A stretch of 64,000 nucleotides of DNA from Acanthacorydalis orientalis (GCA_034766995.1 CM068315.1:6768685-6832684), one strand, 5' to 3'; shown: positions 1-16,134, counted from the first letter of the stretch. Program-made: numbers and translations. The notes: a model not told the origin generated them from the letters alone.

Positions 1-67
1 ATATGCATTCTATTTACTAACATAACATGAAATAATTTACCTATGCAGAATATATTTTTTCTTATAG

Positions 68-3000
68 ATGTTTCAGGTTCTGACATGGAACTCCCTCCTC
101 AATTGGTGAATGCTGCAATACAAAGAGCTACAGAATGTGGAAGTGATGTAGAAACATGTAATTCGCAGCCTGTACTTTATGCAAATTCATTACTTCAACA
201 GTTCGAAGCACAAACACAGATGTTGAGTACAACACCAGCACATACTCTTTCAAATCAAGTTTCAAATTCACCAGTATCTACATCAACACTTCCTAATGTT
301 ACTCCTGAAGAAAATCCTGTAGAAGTTAAAAGAAAACGTGGGAGACCTAGAAAGCATCCAGAAAAATCAACTGCAGCTACATCTACAATTGATAAAAGTG
401 TGCCAATTGTAAATAATGGGATAGTTCTAGGAACAGAATATCATAGTGAACCAAATGTATCTCCTGATTCAGGTATTCAAAATAGTCCAGAACATCTGTC
501 AAGTCCAGAGCCAAGCCCAATTTCCAATCAAAAACAAAAAAGTGAACAAAAATCAGTTGAGAAAAATGTATCTGAAAATAATACCATGAAAACAAAAAAA
601 ATACTTGAAGAAAAAAATAAAGCAGTTGGAAAACATACGAAGAATAGTAAAAATGTCGAAATTGAGAAAAAAACAGTTGATAAAAGTGAATCGGTTTCAA
701 AAAAAAACGAAGTACCTGATGCTAATAATTCAAGTAGAGTATTACACATTAATTCAGATCGTGTCTTATATCCTCCAAAAAGGAAAGTTGGTAGACCGCC
801 TATAAAACATGTGCGCCGTGTTGGACGACCTTCAAAATCACATAATGTTGAGGTTGTTTCAAAAACTAAACAAGAAATAAATATAGAAAACACTAATGGA
901 TATACAGGTGCTGGAAAAACTATTGATATTAATGAATCTCATAAGAAAAAAGGTCCTGATTTAAAAAAAAAATCTCCTAAGCAGCAAAAGAAAATTCATA
1001 CGAAAAGTATTTCTGAAGATTTAGTTAAATTAACCAACACTACTAATTGTTTATCTATTAGTAAATCACAGCAGAATCGTAAAACGAATAGATTAAATAA
1101 TAAAAAAGTTCGATCGAAGAATTCACTTCATGATATTTGTGATCGGGTCAATAAACAATTAGAAGTATCAAATTCAAAACATTCTAATATTAAAAGTGTT
1201 ACACGTGCTGTTTCAAATTTCAATTCAACTAAAAGTAATGAAAAGACAAATATAATGAAACAAAGGCAAACTTACCACACTCATTTAAAAATGTTTAAAC
1301 ATAAAAGACATCACAAACATCATAGATTACAACATAGAAGAACATCAAAAAAGAATAAAAATGTATCAGTTGATCCTAAGTTAATTTCTGAAATAGATAA
1401 ACTTATATCAGATTTTATAAAATATTGTAACATTGATTCAAATCATCCAATTGCTGAAAAAGTACCAGAAATTTTTCGGAGTATGAAACGTGTTTCTAAA
1501 AAACGAAAGGGTTCAGATAATGCAGAGGGTCGTAAAAAGAAGAAACAGTGTGGAAATTTAGCAGCTGAAGAAAATAAAGAACCAGCTAGTAATGAACAAC
1601 GTTTACCTCTAAAAAAGCGCCATTATCATATATCTAATGGAGAACAAAATATAACAAACACTATAGAATCAAATAAGAATAAAAATGGAGTTGATACTGG
1701 CGGCTTGTCTGATGTAAAATCAATTGTGTCTTTGAACAATACTTCTCGAACTGTAGTTTCTTATGGTAAAAATACTGGTGATAAGGTAAAAACAAATATT
1801 GTAGCTAAAGATCCAATTAAAAATGAAGTTGTTAAGCAAGAAAATGTTAATGTTGGAGATGTACCTTCAGATGGAAAATATTCAGAAATTTCTCATATAC
1901 AAGAAGTTATTGAAGCATGTATTAATAAATATAATGCACAAACAAATATTCAAGTAAACTCACAGAATAGTACTATGAAATTTAAGACAAAAGATATTGT
2001 GAATTCTAATCAAGTTCCTGTAATAGAAAATAAAACTGATATTCATATTCGAGGACTCACAGTTACAACACCAAAAAAAAGGCATAGATTAGAAGCTGAG
2101 TACATATCTGATGGTACGAAAATTGAAAAAGTTATTAAGAATATTAATGTTAGTGTAGATACTGCAGTTGTTGCTAAAATTGAAAAGAATACTGTTTTAA
2201 CTGAGAACAACTTGAATAATAACATTGAAAAAACAGTATTAGAAGTAAAAGAAAAAAACAAAATTAACCAGTGTGATGAGCATTATAGTACTACAAAGAA
2301 AGTAACTTCAAATGTAATTGAATCTGTTGCACAGATGAAAACGCGTAAAAAGAATCGTCTTGAAGATTTAACGTCAAGTTTAGTATCCCGTATAACACCT
2401 GCAGCGGAAGCACTTGATAGTTTGTTTATAAATAATCAGCGAAAAACTGTAAAAAAGGGTGGAAATTCATTGGATACTAAATCAGAAACAGATAGAGCCA
2501 CTGTTATAAAATCTCCTGTTGCACGTAAAGTTAAAACTAATGATATAGAACAACAGCAGCCAGATGGAAACATTGTATCAGATAAACCAACAGGTATATT
2601 TATGCCAACTGTAGATATAGAAATACATGTACCTGTCACAGCAGTCTCGAATTCAAATGATGTGCCTGTTAAAAACTCAGATAAAGTTATTGATACATTG
2701 CATAATTTGAGACATAAGAAAGGTGATGTTGCAAGTGGTAATAAAACTCCAAAGAATGAAACAAAAAAAAAACATCAGCTTGAAAAGGAATCTAAAATTA
2801 CTGAAAAGGAAGTAAGGGTTCAAGTTGAGAAATTAATACCAAGTGATTTAATAAAAGAATCTATAGAGGCAGAAATGAAAAATGATAAAAAAATTGATGT
2901 TGTTGAAGATAAGTTGATATCAAAAGAAAAAAAGAAATTGATTGAAATGTTACCTAAACGTAACCGTAGACGGAAAGCCATAAATCGTACAGGTTTTCCG

Positions 3001-4860
3001 ACTGTTAAAAAAAAGAAAAAAAAAACTTTTAGTGAAGGGAACGATGAATTGACATTACCTAGGATGGATCAGAGTGTTTATGATAGAGTGCCAAGGATTG
3101 GTGAAGAAGCCTCTACATTTTTTGAAAGATCTCAAAAATATGGATCTGGTATTCATGATAAGAATGTTATAAAATCTGAAGTAATTAGCGAAAATGATAG
3201 TACCTCTGTGTCTGATACAGAGCCGCTGAAAAATGTTAAAGTTGAAAAAATATCATCATGGAACTCTGATATTATGGAGGGAGATGGAAATAATCGTATG
3301 CATGTGAAATCTGATAGAAGGTTGAAAAAATTAGATACTGAAAGTTTAGATACTAGTGAATGTGAAAGTCAGAAAAAAGATGATCTCAGTACATGGAAGA
3401 ATAAGAAAAAAGTTAAGAAAGATCTTGAAAAAATGTCCAGAAAACGATGTTTGCGGGATTTATCACCAGCTAGTAGTATCGATCCATTACCAACTGAGAA
3501 AAGAATAAGACCTGATGATGTGATAAGTACTTCAGGCGATGAAACAAAAAAATCTCGTAAACCACCTCGTTGGAGAAAGAAATATTTATTAGCTGGGCTG
3601 TTTTCTGATTATTACAAAGAAGATGAGTAAGTTGCATTCATTATTTAAGTACATTAGTTTGTTATACATTAACCGTTTGATCTACAATCTGTGAAAATTG
3701 ACTTGAACTCTAGAATGGGGTTCAAAGTAATTCCATTTAAATTTCCCTGTAATGAAATGTTCTAGTCAAGTATAGTCTAAATGTTTTTAGTTTTTAGTAT
3801 ATTTTTTAATTTTTTGATTTTGTTTTGTAAAAAATAATTTTTATAATGAAAATATTGTCAACTAATATCTGTGTTGTGATATTTGTTCATTGGCTCAATG
3901 TTGGTTGAACACGCCAAGATAATAAAAAAATATTTTTTATATAAGAATGTAAATGCAATTAAGTTGTTATACTTTATGTTCAGATAAAATGGAAGATGAT
4001 GTATACATTCACATAAGCAGTTAAATAATACATAAGTAGTTGAATGTGTATGTATGTTTCAGGTTATTGGACAAATTATAAAAAAAGTTCATTGTCTGAT
4101 ATTATTTTCTCATTTTTTCTAGTTCAGTACATTATTTTTAATATTTATGATTATTGTAAAACACATTAATTAAGTATTAATATTTGCCAAATTATAGGGA
4201 TAATGTTATTTTTGGAGTTAATGCACATCTTATTCTGGAATGGCAAGATTAAACTTACAGGAAAAAGATTGACTTTCAGGCATATTTGGGTGGAATAAGT
4301 GTTGTTAATTGTGATGTTTTAATTTGTTATAAGTTAGACTTTTAGAGAAATTTTAATTGAAATATATATTTTTAGTGAAACAAATAGAGCACGTCGTCTT
4401 GAAACAACATCAAAGGCAAAATTGATTTTTAAACCAGAAGAACATCCACATGGATTATTACCTTCTCCATATCATTGTGGTAAATGGTTACGTTGCCGTA
4501 AGACCCATTTTCAACTTCCTCATGATTTATGGTGGCAGCATACACATTCACGTTTACCAGGCAGAGATATTGTTCCATCCTGGAATTATCGTAAAATAAG
4601 AACAAGTATGTTTGCTTTATTTGATTTTTGTGATAAGCATTTTTTATTTTACTACTGAAATAGTGGTCGATGAAGTTTATCCTTTTTCCTCATAAAAAAA
4701 GCAGTGAAGTAAAAAAATGAATTTAATGACATTTTCTGCAATTTTTTTTTATAATTGATATAAGATTAATTTGAAATAATTTTATTTTTTGGTCTAGTAA
4801 ATCGAATATCTGAAATTTATATATATATAATAAAATTTGTTGAGTAAAATTATGTGACTA

Positions 4861-4926
<66 letters not shown>

Positions 4927-6251
4927 TTAATGTATATATAGTTGTTAATGTTTAATGTTTGTCTAATATTTTTTAATCTTAATTTTGTGCCTTGTAAAGT
5001 TGCAGTGTTTATGTGAATTTTTTTAAAATTAATTTTAATTTCTTTGGTGATATGTAAATATTTGTTTTAATAAATTGTTTTATTTTTATAATTTAACAGA
5101 TGTGTATTGCATTCGTCCTGGTCAGGGTGCTTGTGAGTCCCAAGCATGTAATTGTACTGAAAGTACAGGATGTGGTGATGATTGCATTAATCGTTTAGTA
5201 TTAGCAGAATGTCCAGCAACTCACCGATGTAAAAATCAGCGTATTCAACGTCATGAATGGGCACCTGGACTTGATAAGTTTATGACAGAAAATAAGGTAT
5301 ATTTTGAAAACATTTCTATATATTTTAAAGTGGAAATTTTGTAAGTTAAATTTTTGATTATAAATAAATAAATATTTATGTTGTATTAATTTAAAAAAAC
5401 ATATTATGGTTGTAATATTGAAATTGTTTATTTTATGTTTTTATTAAATATTAAATTTTTTTTTTTAAATAATTGAATTAGATAAAAATGTTGTATATAA
5501 ATGAAATTGGTTTAAAGTCACGTAAAGAATATTTATGAATGCAAATTAATATTTGTTGACTTAACATAAGTAATTGTGACTTTTAATTTCTTTACATATT
5601 TTATTTTATGTATGTGTCTTAGTTATAAAAATTTTAATATTAATTTTTTTCAGGGTTGGGGTGTACGCACTAAATTTCCTATCAAAGCAGGTGAATTTAT
5701 TTTAGAATATGTCGGTGAAGTTGTTTCTGATCAAGAGTTCAAACAAAGAATGGCAACACGTTATGCTCATGACACCCATCATTATTGCTTACATTTAGAT
5801 GGAGGACTTGTTATTGATGGACATCGAATGGGAGGAGATGGTACAGACTATTAACTTATTTATTAATTATTTTAGTTATCTATATTCTAATTCCATTTTA
5901 GTTAATGTATACTTTCATTAATATGATGTTTTTTTTGTAAAATAATATTCATTTTTATGAGCCACAACAAATCTATTGATTATTTAATTATTAACTAGAG
6001 ATTTTTTTTATTTATAATAATTTATAATTTAGGACGGTTTGTTAATCACTCTTGTGATCCAAATTGTGAAATGCAAAAATGGTCAGTAAATGGACAGTTT
6101 CGGATGGCATTATTTGCATTAAGAGATATTAGTGCTAATGAAGAACTTACATATGATTATAATTTTTCATTATTTAATCCTGCTGATGGCCAGGTATGTC
6201 GAATTCTATGTTCTTTGTTACCATACTCACTATATATATATATATGTAATG

Positions 6252-6316
<65 letters not shown>

Positions 6317-7237
6317 ATATGTATATATTGCACACAATGTATTTATTAAAATATTTATGCTATTATATGTAGTTTTATATTTTATAAGGATTTATTATTA
6401 TAAGTACTATATAAAAGTATTATATAACTTATAAATAATTGTTTATAGGTATGTAAATGTAATAGTAGGAATTGTCGAGGTGTTATAGGAGGTAAATCTC
6501 AGCGTATTAAACAATGTATAAGTGCAATCACTTCACACGAACCTGCGAATGGTCATCCTAACAGAATAGGTCGTCCACGTAAGAATCAAGCTCGTCGTTC
6601 TACAAACAGTTCAAAAGAAGCAGCACCTGAAAAGCCTTACAATAACCACCAAACTTTTCCCACAAGTGTGGGTACTGCTACACTTGTACCACAGATACGA
6701 CCAATGAATCAGCAGCAAAAAAATTTTGTTCTTGATCGTCATTGTTTCCTTGTTAAAAATCTTAATAAGGTATTTTTTTTTATTATTAAGTGTACAAATA
6801 TAATTTATTATAATTTGTCTTCATTGTATTCAATAAATTTAAGTTGGTTGATAGGTTTTATTGTAATTTATTTGCATAGTACTTTTATAGTAAATTAAAT
6901 GAAATTTTGTTAGGTAAGGCGTATTCGAAAGCGATCGATCAGCATTGTTTCTCGTTCTGTGTCCCATACATCAGATAGTAGTAATGTTGGTGCAGCATTT
7001 CTAAGTCAGTTAAATGCCTTGAGGCAACCAAGGAATATGAGAACAAGGAGACTGGCTCAAGCTGAAGAAGATCCAGAACTTAGTAAAACTGCACGACTTG
7101 CTCAAATTTTCCGTGAATTATGGAAAGCTGTTGCTGATGCTAAAAGTAATATTTTTAAGTTTATTGTATAGAATATCGTGCTATAAATTTATGCATGCAT
7201 GTATGTTAAATTAGGTGAATGGGTCATATGTATACTT

Positions 7238-7287
<50 letters not shown>

Positions 7288-9482
7288 TATGTGTGTGTGT
7301 GTATGTATGTATATACATACATATATAAAAGCATTTGTGATTCATAGATGTTTAGTAATATAACTTAACATGTGTATGAAGTCTAATTTAAGCTATATGT
7401 GATTGAAAAAAAAAACTGTTTTAGATCAAAAAGGCGAACCTCTTTCCATTGCATTTATGAATTTACCTTCAAAACGAAAATTACCGGATTATTATCACCG
7501 TGTTACTGAACCTCTTGATCTTGTAACTATTGAACAGAGTATTGAAAATGGGTTGTATCGTACAGTTGAGTCATTTGATGCTGATATGAATCGAGTTATT
7601 GATAATAACGTTAAGTTTTATGGACGTACATCAGAATTAGGTATAGCTGCAACGTGGTTACGTAAAATTTATGGTGAAGTGAAATTTGCTTGCCTAGAGA
7701 AATTAAAGCTTATTCTTGGAGAAAAACCACCAATTGGTTTTGTTGCAAATAAAAGTCCTGGTAAATTATTTTATTTATATTTTGTACTGTTTTAAGATTA
7801 ATGATTAAATACTAATTGTATTTATGATATTTTATAAAACAAGATTTTGTCATGAGTTTCAATTAGGTGTTTTTTTTTTAATCATTTGTATTATTTATTG
7901 TTGATTTATATTTTTTTCCAGATGATAGAAATAAAAACAATAATAAAGTAAAAATTGTATTTATCTTTATAAAATTTTGGTTTTTTGTAATTTGAGTTAA
8001 AATTCTTAAATGTAGTTTAAAATTTTTTGTTTGTAGGAGCTGAAGAGGAGGATGTTATTAGATGTATTTGTGGATTATATCGTGATGAGGGATTAATGAT
8101 TCAGTGTGAGCGTTGCTTAGTATGGCAGCATTGTGAATGTGTGAAAGCTGATGTAGATGCGCCTAGCTATCATTGTGAACGATGTCAACCAAGAGAAGTT
8201 GATTATGAAATAGCAATGGATGATTACACAGAACACGGTCACAGGTAAATTATATTTAACAATAAATGTTAAATATCCATTTATATATATATCTAAGTGG
8301 ATGTGAATACATTGCATAAAATACTATTTTATAGATATTATATGACCCTTATGCGGAAAGATCTTCAATTACGTCAAGGAGATACTGTTTACGTATTGAG
8401 AGATATTCCTATCGAAGGAAGTGATCGTAAACATACATATGAAACAATTGGTCATATTGATACATCTGAACTTGATATATTTCGAATTGAAAGACTTTGG
8501 AAAGATAAGGATACAGGTGAACGAATGGCTTATGGACATCATTATTTAAGACCCCACGAGACATATCACGAACCCACGAGAAAGTGAGTGTAACATTTAT
8601 TTAATAAAAATTATTAAATTATTATCAGTCGTTATTATTCACTAATAGTTAACAGTTTCATACTTTTCAACTAAATATTTTCAGAAATAATTATTTTAAT
8701 TTTTTTAAGATTTTTCCCAAATGAAGTTATGCGTGTCCCTCTTTATGAAGCTGTACCAGTAAATTTAATAATGTCGAGGTGTTGGGTAATGGATCTTAAT
8801 ACATATTGCAAAGGTCGACCGATAGGTGCACCTGAAGAGCATATATACATTTGTGAATATCGAGTTGATAAGTCAGCTCGACTTTTTAGCAAAGTATCTC
8901 GAGCTGCTTATCCAATTTGTTCCAAAAGCTATGCTTTTGAGAGATTTAAAGAGAGGTTAAGAGTTAGCCGAACATATGCTCCTCATGAACTTAATGATCC
9001 ACAAGTAAAACCACGTGGAAGACGTATTCAACAAAGTGAGGTGAAATCAGAAAATAATAGAAATATTGTGTTACATGCTCCAATAATAAGGGTTAGTCAT
9101 TTTTATATATTTTTAAAGGTTTATATGTTTGAGTATGATACCACATCCTTTTTAATATAACTACATATGTACACGCACACATGTTTGTGTGTTTGTGTGC
9201 GTGCATGTTTTATATATATATATATATTTTCATACACACAGACATACACCGAGATATATACATATACATATTTATGTTTATTAATTAATGTATGTTTTTA
9301 TTTCGATGATGTAATTAGTATTTTGTTAATATATCAATAAAACATTATAGACTTTAGCTGAGCAGAAAACAAGACTGAATGACATTCTTTTGAAATTACT
9401 TGCCCGTCTACCCACGAAACAACAGCTTGATGTGTCTTACCTGTTGGAAGGAGGTCGGCGTCGCAAAAAACCCCAATCTTGA
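68..9482 (+). CDS. ash1: Histone-lysine N-methyltransferase ASH1 (5'-partial, 12 coding exons)
   Basis: Trithorax-group nuclear protein; the family dimethylates histone H3 lysine 36 and maintains active transcription. Exons read from splice signals and frame: 68-3626, 4376-4605, 5100-5296, 5654-5840, 6033-6193, 6449-6769, 6914-7145, 7425-7760, 8037-8244, 8335-8583, 8710-9091, 9351-9482 (TGA). Phases agree throughout, giving about 2,063 residues. The first exon starts after an AG at 66-67, so the N terminus lies outside the window. Domains: AT-hooks near 330-355 (KRGRPRKH) and 775-835, with a GRPRK motif near 6570; cysteine-rich AWS in exon 3; SET in exons 4-5 ([27 protein letters not shown]); post-[11 protein letters not shown] at 6455; bromodomain in exon 8; PHD finger in exon 9 ([18 protein letters not shown]); BAH in exons 10-11. 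This is the ASH1 order, and the catalytic NHSC and YDYNF motifs are intact. The donor at 9092 (GTTAGT) is weak. Confidence 0.96.
4863..4922. repeat. (TA)n microsatellite in ash1 intron 2
   Basis: An almost pure TA dinucleotide tract of about 60 bp lies inside the intron between 4606 and 5099. A similar tract with TG interruptions lies in the intron at about 6230-6325, and a CA/TA/TG compound tract at about 7230-7325. Confidence 0.95.
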
Positions 9483-11415
9483 CGTATCTTCTGTCGTCGG
9501 TGTTAGGATTATGAAATGTCTCTCTATCTCCATAGGTTATGGTATGTCGAAGAAACTCTAAATTTTTTATAACCAAAATACTTTTTTTTTTTATAATTTG
9601 TTTTTATTTTTAATCAGTGTTTATAATTAAAAGTTCAATGTTTCACAAATATAGTGTGCTTATATCACTAGTCCAGAAAAAAATGGAATGAATACTGTTC
9701 TATGTACAATAGTCAAAAGTAAAATATTTGCACATGTGCATATATATGCATATATATAATTATATATAACACCATTTTTTTTAAAATACATATTTAATTT
9801 TAACTTGAATATATTATAGTAAGAAATTGTGTATATTTATAATATCACTTTATGTTATTTTAATTTATAATTTATTAGGTTGGTTTTACTCTTGGTTCCT
9901 GTTATTAATTTTTTTTGAATATGCTACTAATATTTGAAATGTTTTTTCTTTTTAATTTTCTTCATTTTATTTTGACAAAGTTGTAAATACATACATATAT
10001 ACATAAAAATGTGTATCATATGTCTGTAGAGAATATGATTCTACCTTATTATTTTTTTTACTTAAGAAAAAAAATTTTTGTTTTTTTATTGGTATAAACA
10101 CATACTTTTTTTAAAACTGTTTATAATTTATATTCAAACATAATCAATAACTTCATTTTAGTGATTTATCAAATTTTATTAAAGTAAAAGGATTTGTAAA
10201 ATTATAAAAAAATATTTCATTTTCAGTTGCATTTTTATTGTAGCAAACTTTTTGTAAGTGAGTTTTTGGGTTATGCTTTTTGTTCATCATTACAACTTGA
10301 TTATGAATTTATGCCATTTTTAGAGTTCTTAATAATAATTTGATTTGAACTGTTTTTAAATATTTGTTTACATATGTTGATTAAGAATATTTTGGAGATG
10401 TATTATCAGGTAAAGGTATCTAAAATTTCAAATTTATTAATATGTTTATTTTATAAATAGTAAGCTGTAAGTGACATTTTGTAGCTAGTACTTTGAACTT
10501 CAATGTGGAAACAATATTTTTTCTTTTCTGGTAATTACTCCGGCAAAATTTATACCATTATTTATTATAATAGTAATTCGAATGTGAAAATGTGTTGATT
10601 TCAACCTAACATAAAAAATTTATGAATTTAAATGATGTAATTTTTAACATAAATTAATAAGCGATTTTTATGTAGTGTTTATGTGAATGGATAGTGTGTA
10701 TGGCTATAGTATAGGGTTAGTTCTGTTTATATATATATTTGACAAATGAAATATATATATATATTTATATTTGTTTGTATATATGTGTTTTGTACAGTTT
10801 TTAAATGTATCATGAAGTAATAGTAATTACTTAATAATTTTTATTGTTTATGTAATTTATATGCTCTTTGAATCGTTTTTAGTTTACATTGTTTCTGGTA
10901 TTAGTAATTATTCAGTTAGTTATGGATAAAAGTAATGCAAAAATACCAAAATACTAAAAAATACTCTGTTAGGAGGTATGGATAAAAAGTATGATCTATA
11001 GGACATTTACAAAGATGTTTACTGCAATAGTAATAGGTACACTGATAACAAAATAAATATTTTCTTTATTTTTTAATTCTTGAATTTTATTGTAAATTTT
11101 TAAGTAAAATTTTTTCAAATATAGTTCATTATCAGGTAGTATTTTAATTCATTTATTTTTAATTATATATTCTTACAATATTTATTCTAAATTAAAAATT
11201 AAATTTTATTCTTTATTTTTAAAGTTATTTTAATATCAATCCATTAATTCAAAATATTGAATCATTTTTAATATATTCAATGTTAGAATAATAAAACAAT
11301 TTTCTCTAAAGAGTTAAAAATTATATTTTTCACTAGTATGTAAACATTTTTGTGAAAAGTAAAATTATGTATAATTTGTCACATATGCATTTATTTCTAT
11401 CATACATATATACAT

Positions 11416-11472
<57 letters not shown>

Positions 11473-11725
11473 ATGTGTTTGTGTTTATGTATGTATATAT
11501 GTATGGATTAAATGTACTAAGTTTGTTACATCATTTTAATTTGAAATGTATTTAAAAACAATGGTTACTTACTTTCCATGAATAGAAAAGAAAAATATTT
11601 TAAGTAATATAAGAAATATGTTTCTCAGTCTTCTAGATTGAAATATTTAATGCGTTTTAAAGATAATCCTGAAATATAAAAGTTTAGTATTTGACATTTT
11701 CATTATGTATATATGTATGTATATA

Positions 11726-11786
<61 letters not shown>

Positions 11787-14700
11787 GTGTATGTATGTAT
11801 ATATATTTTTTTTCAACATAATAATAAATAAGTTGTAAAAATGTATGTATATTTTTTGAAGTAATTAATTAGAAGTTGCTTGTAATTGAAAAGCATTTAT
11901 TATTTTGTATTTGTAAATATTGTGAAAAATGTGTAAACAGTTTAAAAAATGTATTTTTAAGCAGTGTATATATAGAGTCATTTTTTTTAAAAAATGTAAA
12001 ATGTATTTTTTATTGGTGCTAGAAAAGTAAATTGTATAATACGAAGAGTACATAATCAATGATATTTTATTTTGATTTATAAAATTGTTCTTCATGTTCA
12101 AGGTATTCTGGTATATTACAAGATATGAGTAATAAAATAATTTTACAAAAATTCAATATTTTTATGTATAATTTCAATGTTTAACTTCTTATGAACATAA
12201 AATATTATGTACACAAGTAATTTTAATTAATCATTTTTAGAAATGTGCACAAAATGAACACATTAATTTTTTTATTATTTGTATGGAATATTGAAAGTTT
12301 AAAAAATGCATGTTTTTTATAATGATACTTTTTTTCTATCTGATGCTTTATATCTTTTTTACTTTTTGTTGTGATATTTTTTTAATAAATAATAATTTAA
12401 TAAATTTCATAAATTTTGTTTTAACATGTTTTAGTTTCCAGATTTTTTTTATTATTCAATATCAACATTATTATGCATTCAGTAGTTTTGTTATTTTTTA
12501 AATATGTTTTATTTTCCTCTTTGATACTGTATTATATATTTTTAATTTAGACTCATGGATGTACACTGTTAAATTTATAGTTTTACTGTAAATGTTTCAA
12601 ATATTTAAGTAACAAAAATTAAATTGATTGAATTCATTACAAAATTATTTTCTGAAATTATCCGTTTTTATAATAATATATGTTTTCTAAGTAGAACTCA
12701 TTTATTATTAAAAATGATGTCTTGTTAAATGTCATTATAAAGTTGTATTTCAAAATAAAAATTAAATTATATTCGTATCATATGTACGTTAATGTTCATT
12801 TAAGTTAAATTATTTATTAATTGTAATGGTACTGATTGAAAATTGCAATTTTTGGATTGCGGTATTTTTTTTTCATGGAAAACTATTATTATATAGATGT
12901 GTTCAAAGAATTATTACTTTATCAACAAGGGACATTATATGGTTTTAAAAAATGTTTATATTTTAGTAGCTACATTTTAACACATTGACACACACACACA
13001 CACATACACAAATATATATATATATATATAAACACACACATATATGTATGTATATACATATAATTAACATTTTTTAAGGGGTATGTGAAATTGTTTTAAA
13101 TTTTTTAATTCTAAATTTCTTGTGTATCAGAATATTTGTAATTTGTATGTAATACATATTATATTTGAAGTATTTTTTATTTTTAGTGAATGCATTGACA
13201 TCTTTTAAATCATTTCATTTTTAGTTTTAAATTACATTTTTGTAAAATAACATGAAAGTACAGTAAACTTTATCGCTTCAGTTTGTGTACATGTGAAATT
13301 AATGCTTTTTAAATGATGTGTTAAATTATATAATATTTCAGGTAGTAATTTGTTTGTGTCAAGGTAACTTTAAATTATTTAAAGAATAAGAAAATTATTT
13401 GATGATTTATATTTGTATTTGTTTAAATGAATATAAAAAGAAAATTGTAAAACATATTTAAAAGTAATCAAGTCTTTTGTTAATTACACTGCAAAGATAA
13501 TTTTTGTTATTTGTAATCTGTTTTTGTTACACTCAGTTAAATTTTATAATTACGTACTACATTTTTTTGATAATACTTGATTTGAAGCTCAATTATAACA
13601 ACTTATGTATATTTATTGAAAATTAAAGTAGTACTCAATTTATGAAGATTTTAATTAATATCTTTACTATTATTTATAAGTGTCAACACTTATAAGTGTT
13701 ATTTGAATCTCATATAGAATATTTAATATTTAACTGAAATGTTTTAAGAATTCACATGACATTTAGAGAAATGTAATTGTTATCTGTGATAAAACTAGTA
13801 TCTACTATGTAAATGCATTCATTATATGTATATACGATAATGATAATTGTCCCAAGAATTAAAAAAAGTTGTTCAAATTTATTCCTCATGTATATTTTAA
13901 TTGAGTGCTTGTAAATGTCTATATAAAAGAATCAGTATCAATTAACATATTTTATATTTATATTCTTTTTTGATTTTAAATAGAAAAACAAAGTAGTACT
14001 GAAATGAATATATTTTAAAATTTTATTTTTGTGGGATTAGCCTTTAAGTGAATGATCTGTAAATATATATATTTAAAATATTACAGTCATTGTGCCTATT
14101 AGTACCTATTTCTTATTTACAAATGGTACACTATTATTGTTCTAATAAAAACAGCCCTCATTAATTTTCATGTTAAATTAATAATAAAATCTACATCTAA
14201 TGTTGCATAATAATAGAGAACCAAATTTTAACTTTGATGTAATGAGTTCCACTGTTCATAAGATATATAATAGTGTTTTTTATTACAGGCATGTTTTAAA
14301 ACAGAATTAATAGAAAAAGTTCAAGTAATTTGTGCAGCAGATTTAAAACAGCAATGTGGTTTGTTGTGATCTGTACTCAGTAATATTTCAACTTACATAA
14401 TTATTTTGAATTAAAAATTATATATATATATATATCACACACAGGTCAGACACATTTATACTTGCACATATTTATATACATGTGCATGTGTTTTATTTGT
14501 ATATAGTTTAAAATAAATACATGCTATGACATTTTGATTTAATTTTGTTCTCATTGAAACTATAAAATATTTCATAAATAATAATTTGATTATAATTTGA
14601 TATTTAATTGACATTTTCACTAAAACAATAATAAAAATTAAGAGAAATAAACGTGTTATATCTAAATGAAATATAATGCGACAATAAAAATTAAACGTAT

Positions 14701-15518
14701 GTTTAGAATTTATAAATGATGGTGTATGTATGAATGGTATTTACAAATGAATAAATTTACATGGAATAAGAAACTTATTACCCAGTTTACTAAAAAATAT
14801 ATCATATTTAATGTTTACAAATATACATATATAATTTATACATATATTATTTTCTTTCTATGTAATAGAAGATAACGTAATTTGGTGATTTGAATTTATT
14901 TATATACTATCAGTGCAACTTTTTGTGTAATTGCAACATTTGTAAAAAAATATTGTTTGTATAAAACGTACTTGGATATTAATCAATTTTGCCTTTGGCT
15001 CAAACATGCGATTTAAAAAGTTGATTATAGAAATCTGTTGTCTAATGGTATTTAAGTAATGCCTTTCGTTTTGTTTGATGGTTTGATTGTTGGTATTTAA
15101 AAATTGTATTAGAGCTATTTATTTTTGATAAATGTATATTAAAATTTAAATATATTTTGATATATTGTTGATTTTTTTTATGATATATAAAAGTAAATGT
15201 CTATAAAAATTTTGTAGTTGTATAAAATAGTTTCAGTAATATATAGTTCTGTAATATACATATTTTGTGAGCAAATGGATAAATTGGAAATATCTTAGAA
15301 TTGAATTATGTGTTTATTGTATATAAAGAAACTTATTAATTATTTATTCATTTTTTCTATGAGGTTTTCGATATATACAAAAATATACTTGTGTTTGAAA
15401 TTTAATTTTAAAATAAAAGAGGAATGTGAATAATTGCTATACAGTAAATAAACTGTTTATAGTGTATAAACATTTACATAACATGTATTTATTTAGCTTG
15501 TAATACAGGTAATTGTCA

Positions 15519-15562
<44 letters not shown>

Positions 15563-16031
15563 CATGTGTGTGTGCGTACTAATTAAAAAGTGAAAGTACT
15601 TAATATTAAACTGTTTAAAATACAACTACATTGCTGTGGTTTTATCCTGACAATATCTAATAAACTATGGAGTAAATTTTGATGAGTATTGTACTTTATT
15701 AAGTATTTAGTGCTGTATTTAAATATTGTAAATGTAAAAAATGTGAAAAATATAATGTTATATGAATTGAAGTATATTCACAAACATTATGAGTGCGTGA
15801 AGTTAACACACGTAAAAAGTTAAATCCAATGTAGATTGTAAAAGTAGTTAATGTCATGAAACTTTTTGTATAATTTAATACATATTTAGTACAAAAATTG
15901 TAAAATAAGAAGAAAGCTAAAATTCATGCTGTAATTTATTTTCAGAGTGGTTTAAAATTGAAATGAGAAAATATTGAGTGTTGTTAAGGAGTTTTGTATT
16001 CTATTGACATATATGTATATAAGTACATATA

Positions 16032-16134
<103 letters not shown>

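Noticed and set aside
43..67. ATG at 43 as the ash1 start codon.
   Set aside because: TATATTTTTTCTTATAG at 51-67 is a typical intron end, so the ATG is most likely intronic and the true N terminus is outside the window.
383..893. Long minus-strand frames opposite the ash1 large exon.
   Set aside because: They are shadows of Lys/Ser-rich coding sequence (Phe/Leu/Tyr-rich in reverse) with no domain or splice support.
7922..7947. A 26-nt microexon in ash1 between the bromodomain and PHD exons (CCAG before, GTAAAA after).
   Set aside because: Its inclusion would shift the frame into the PHD exon, whereas direct splicing from 7760 to 8037 keeps the frame (G + GA).
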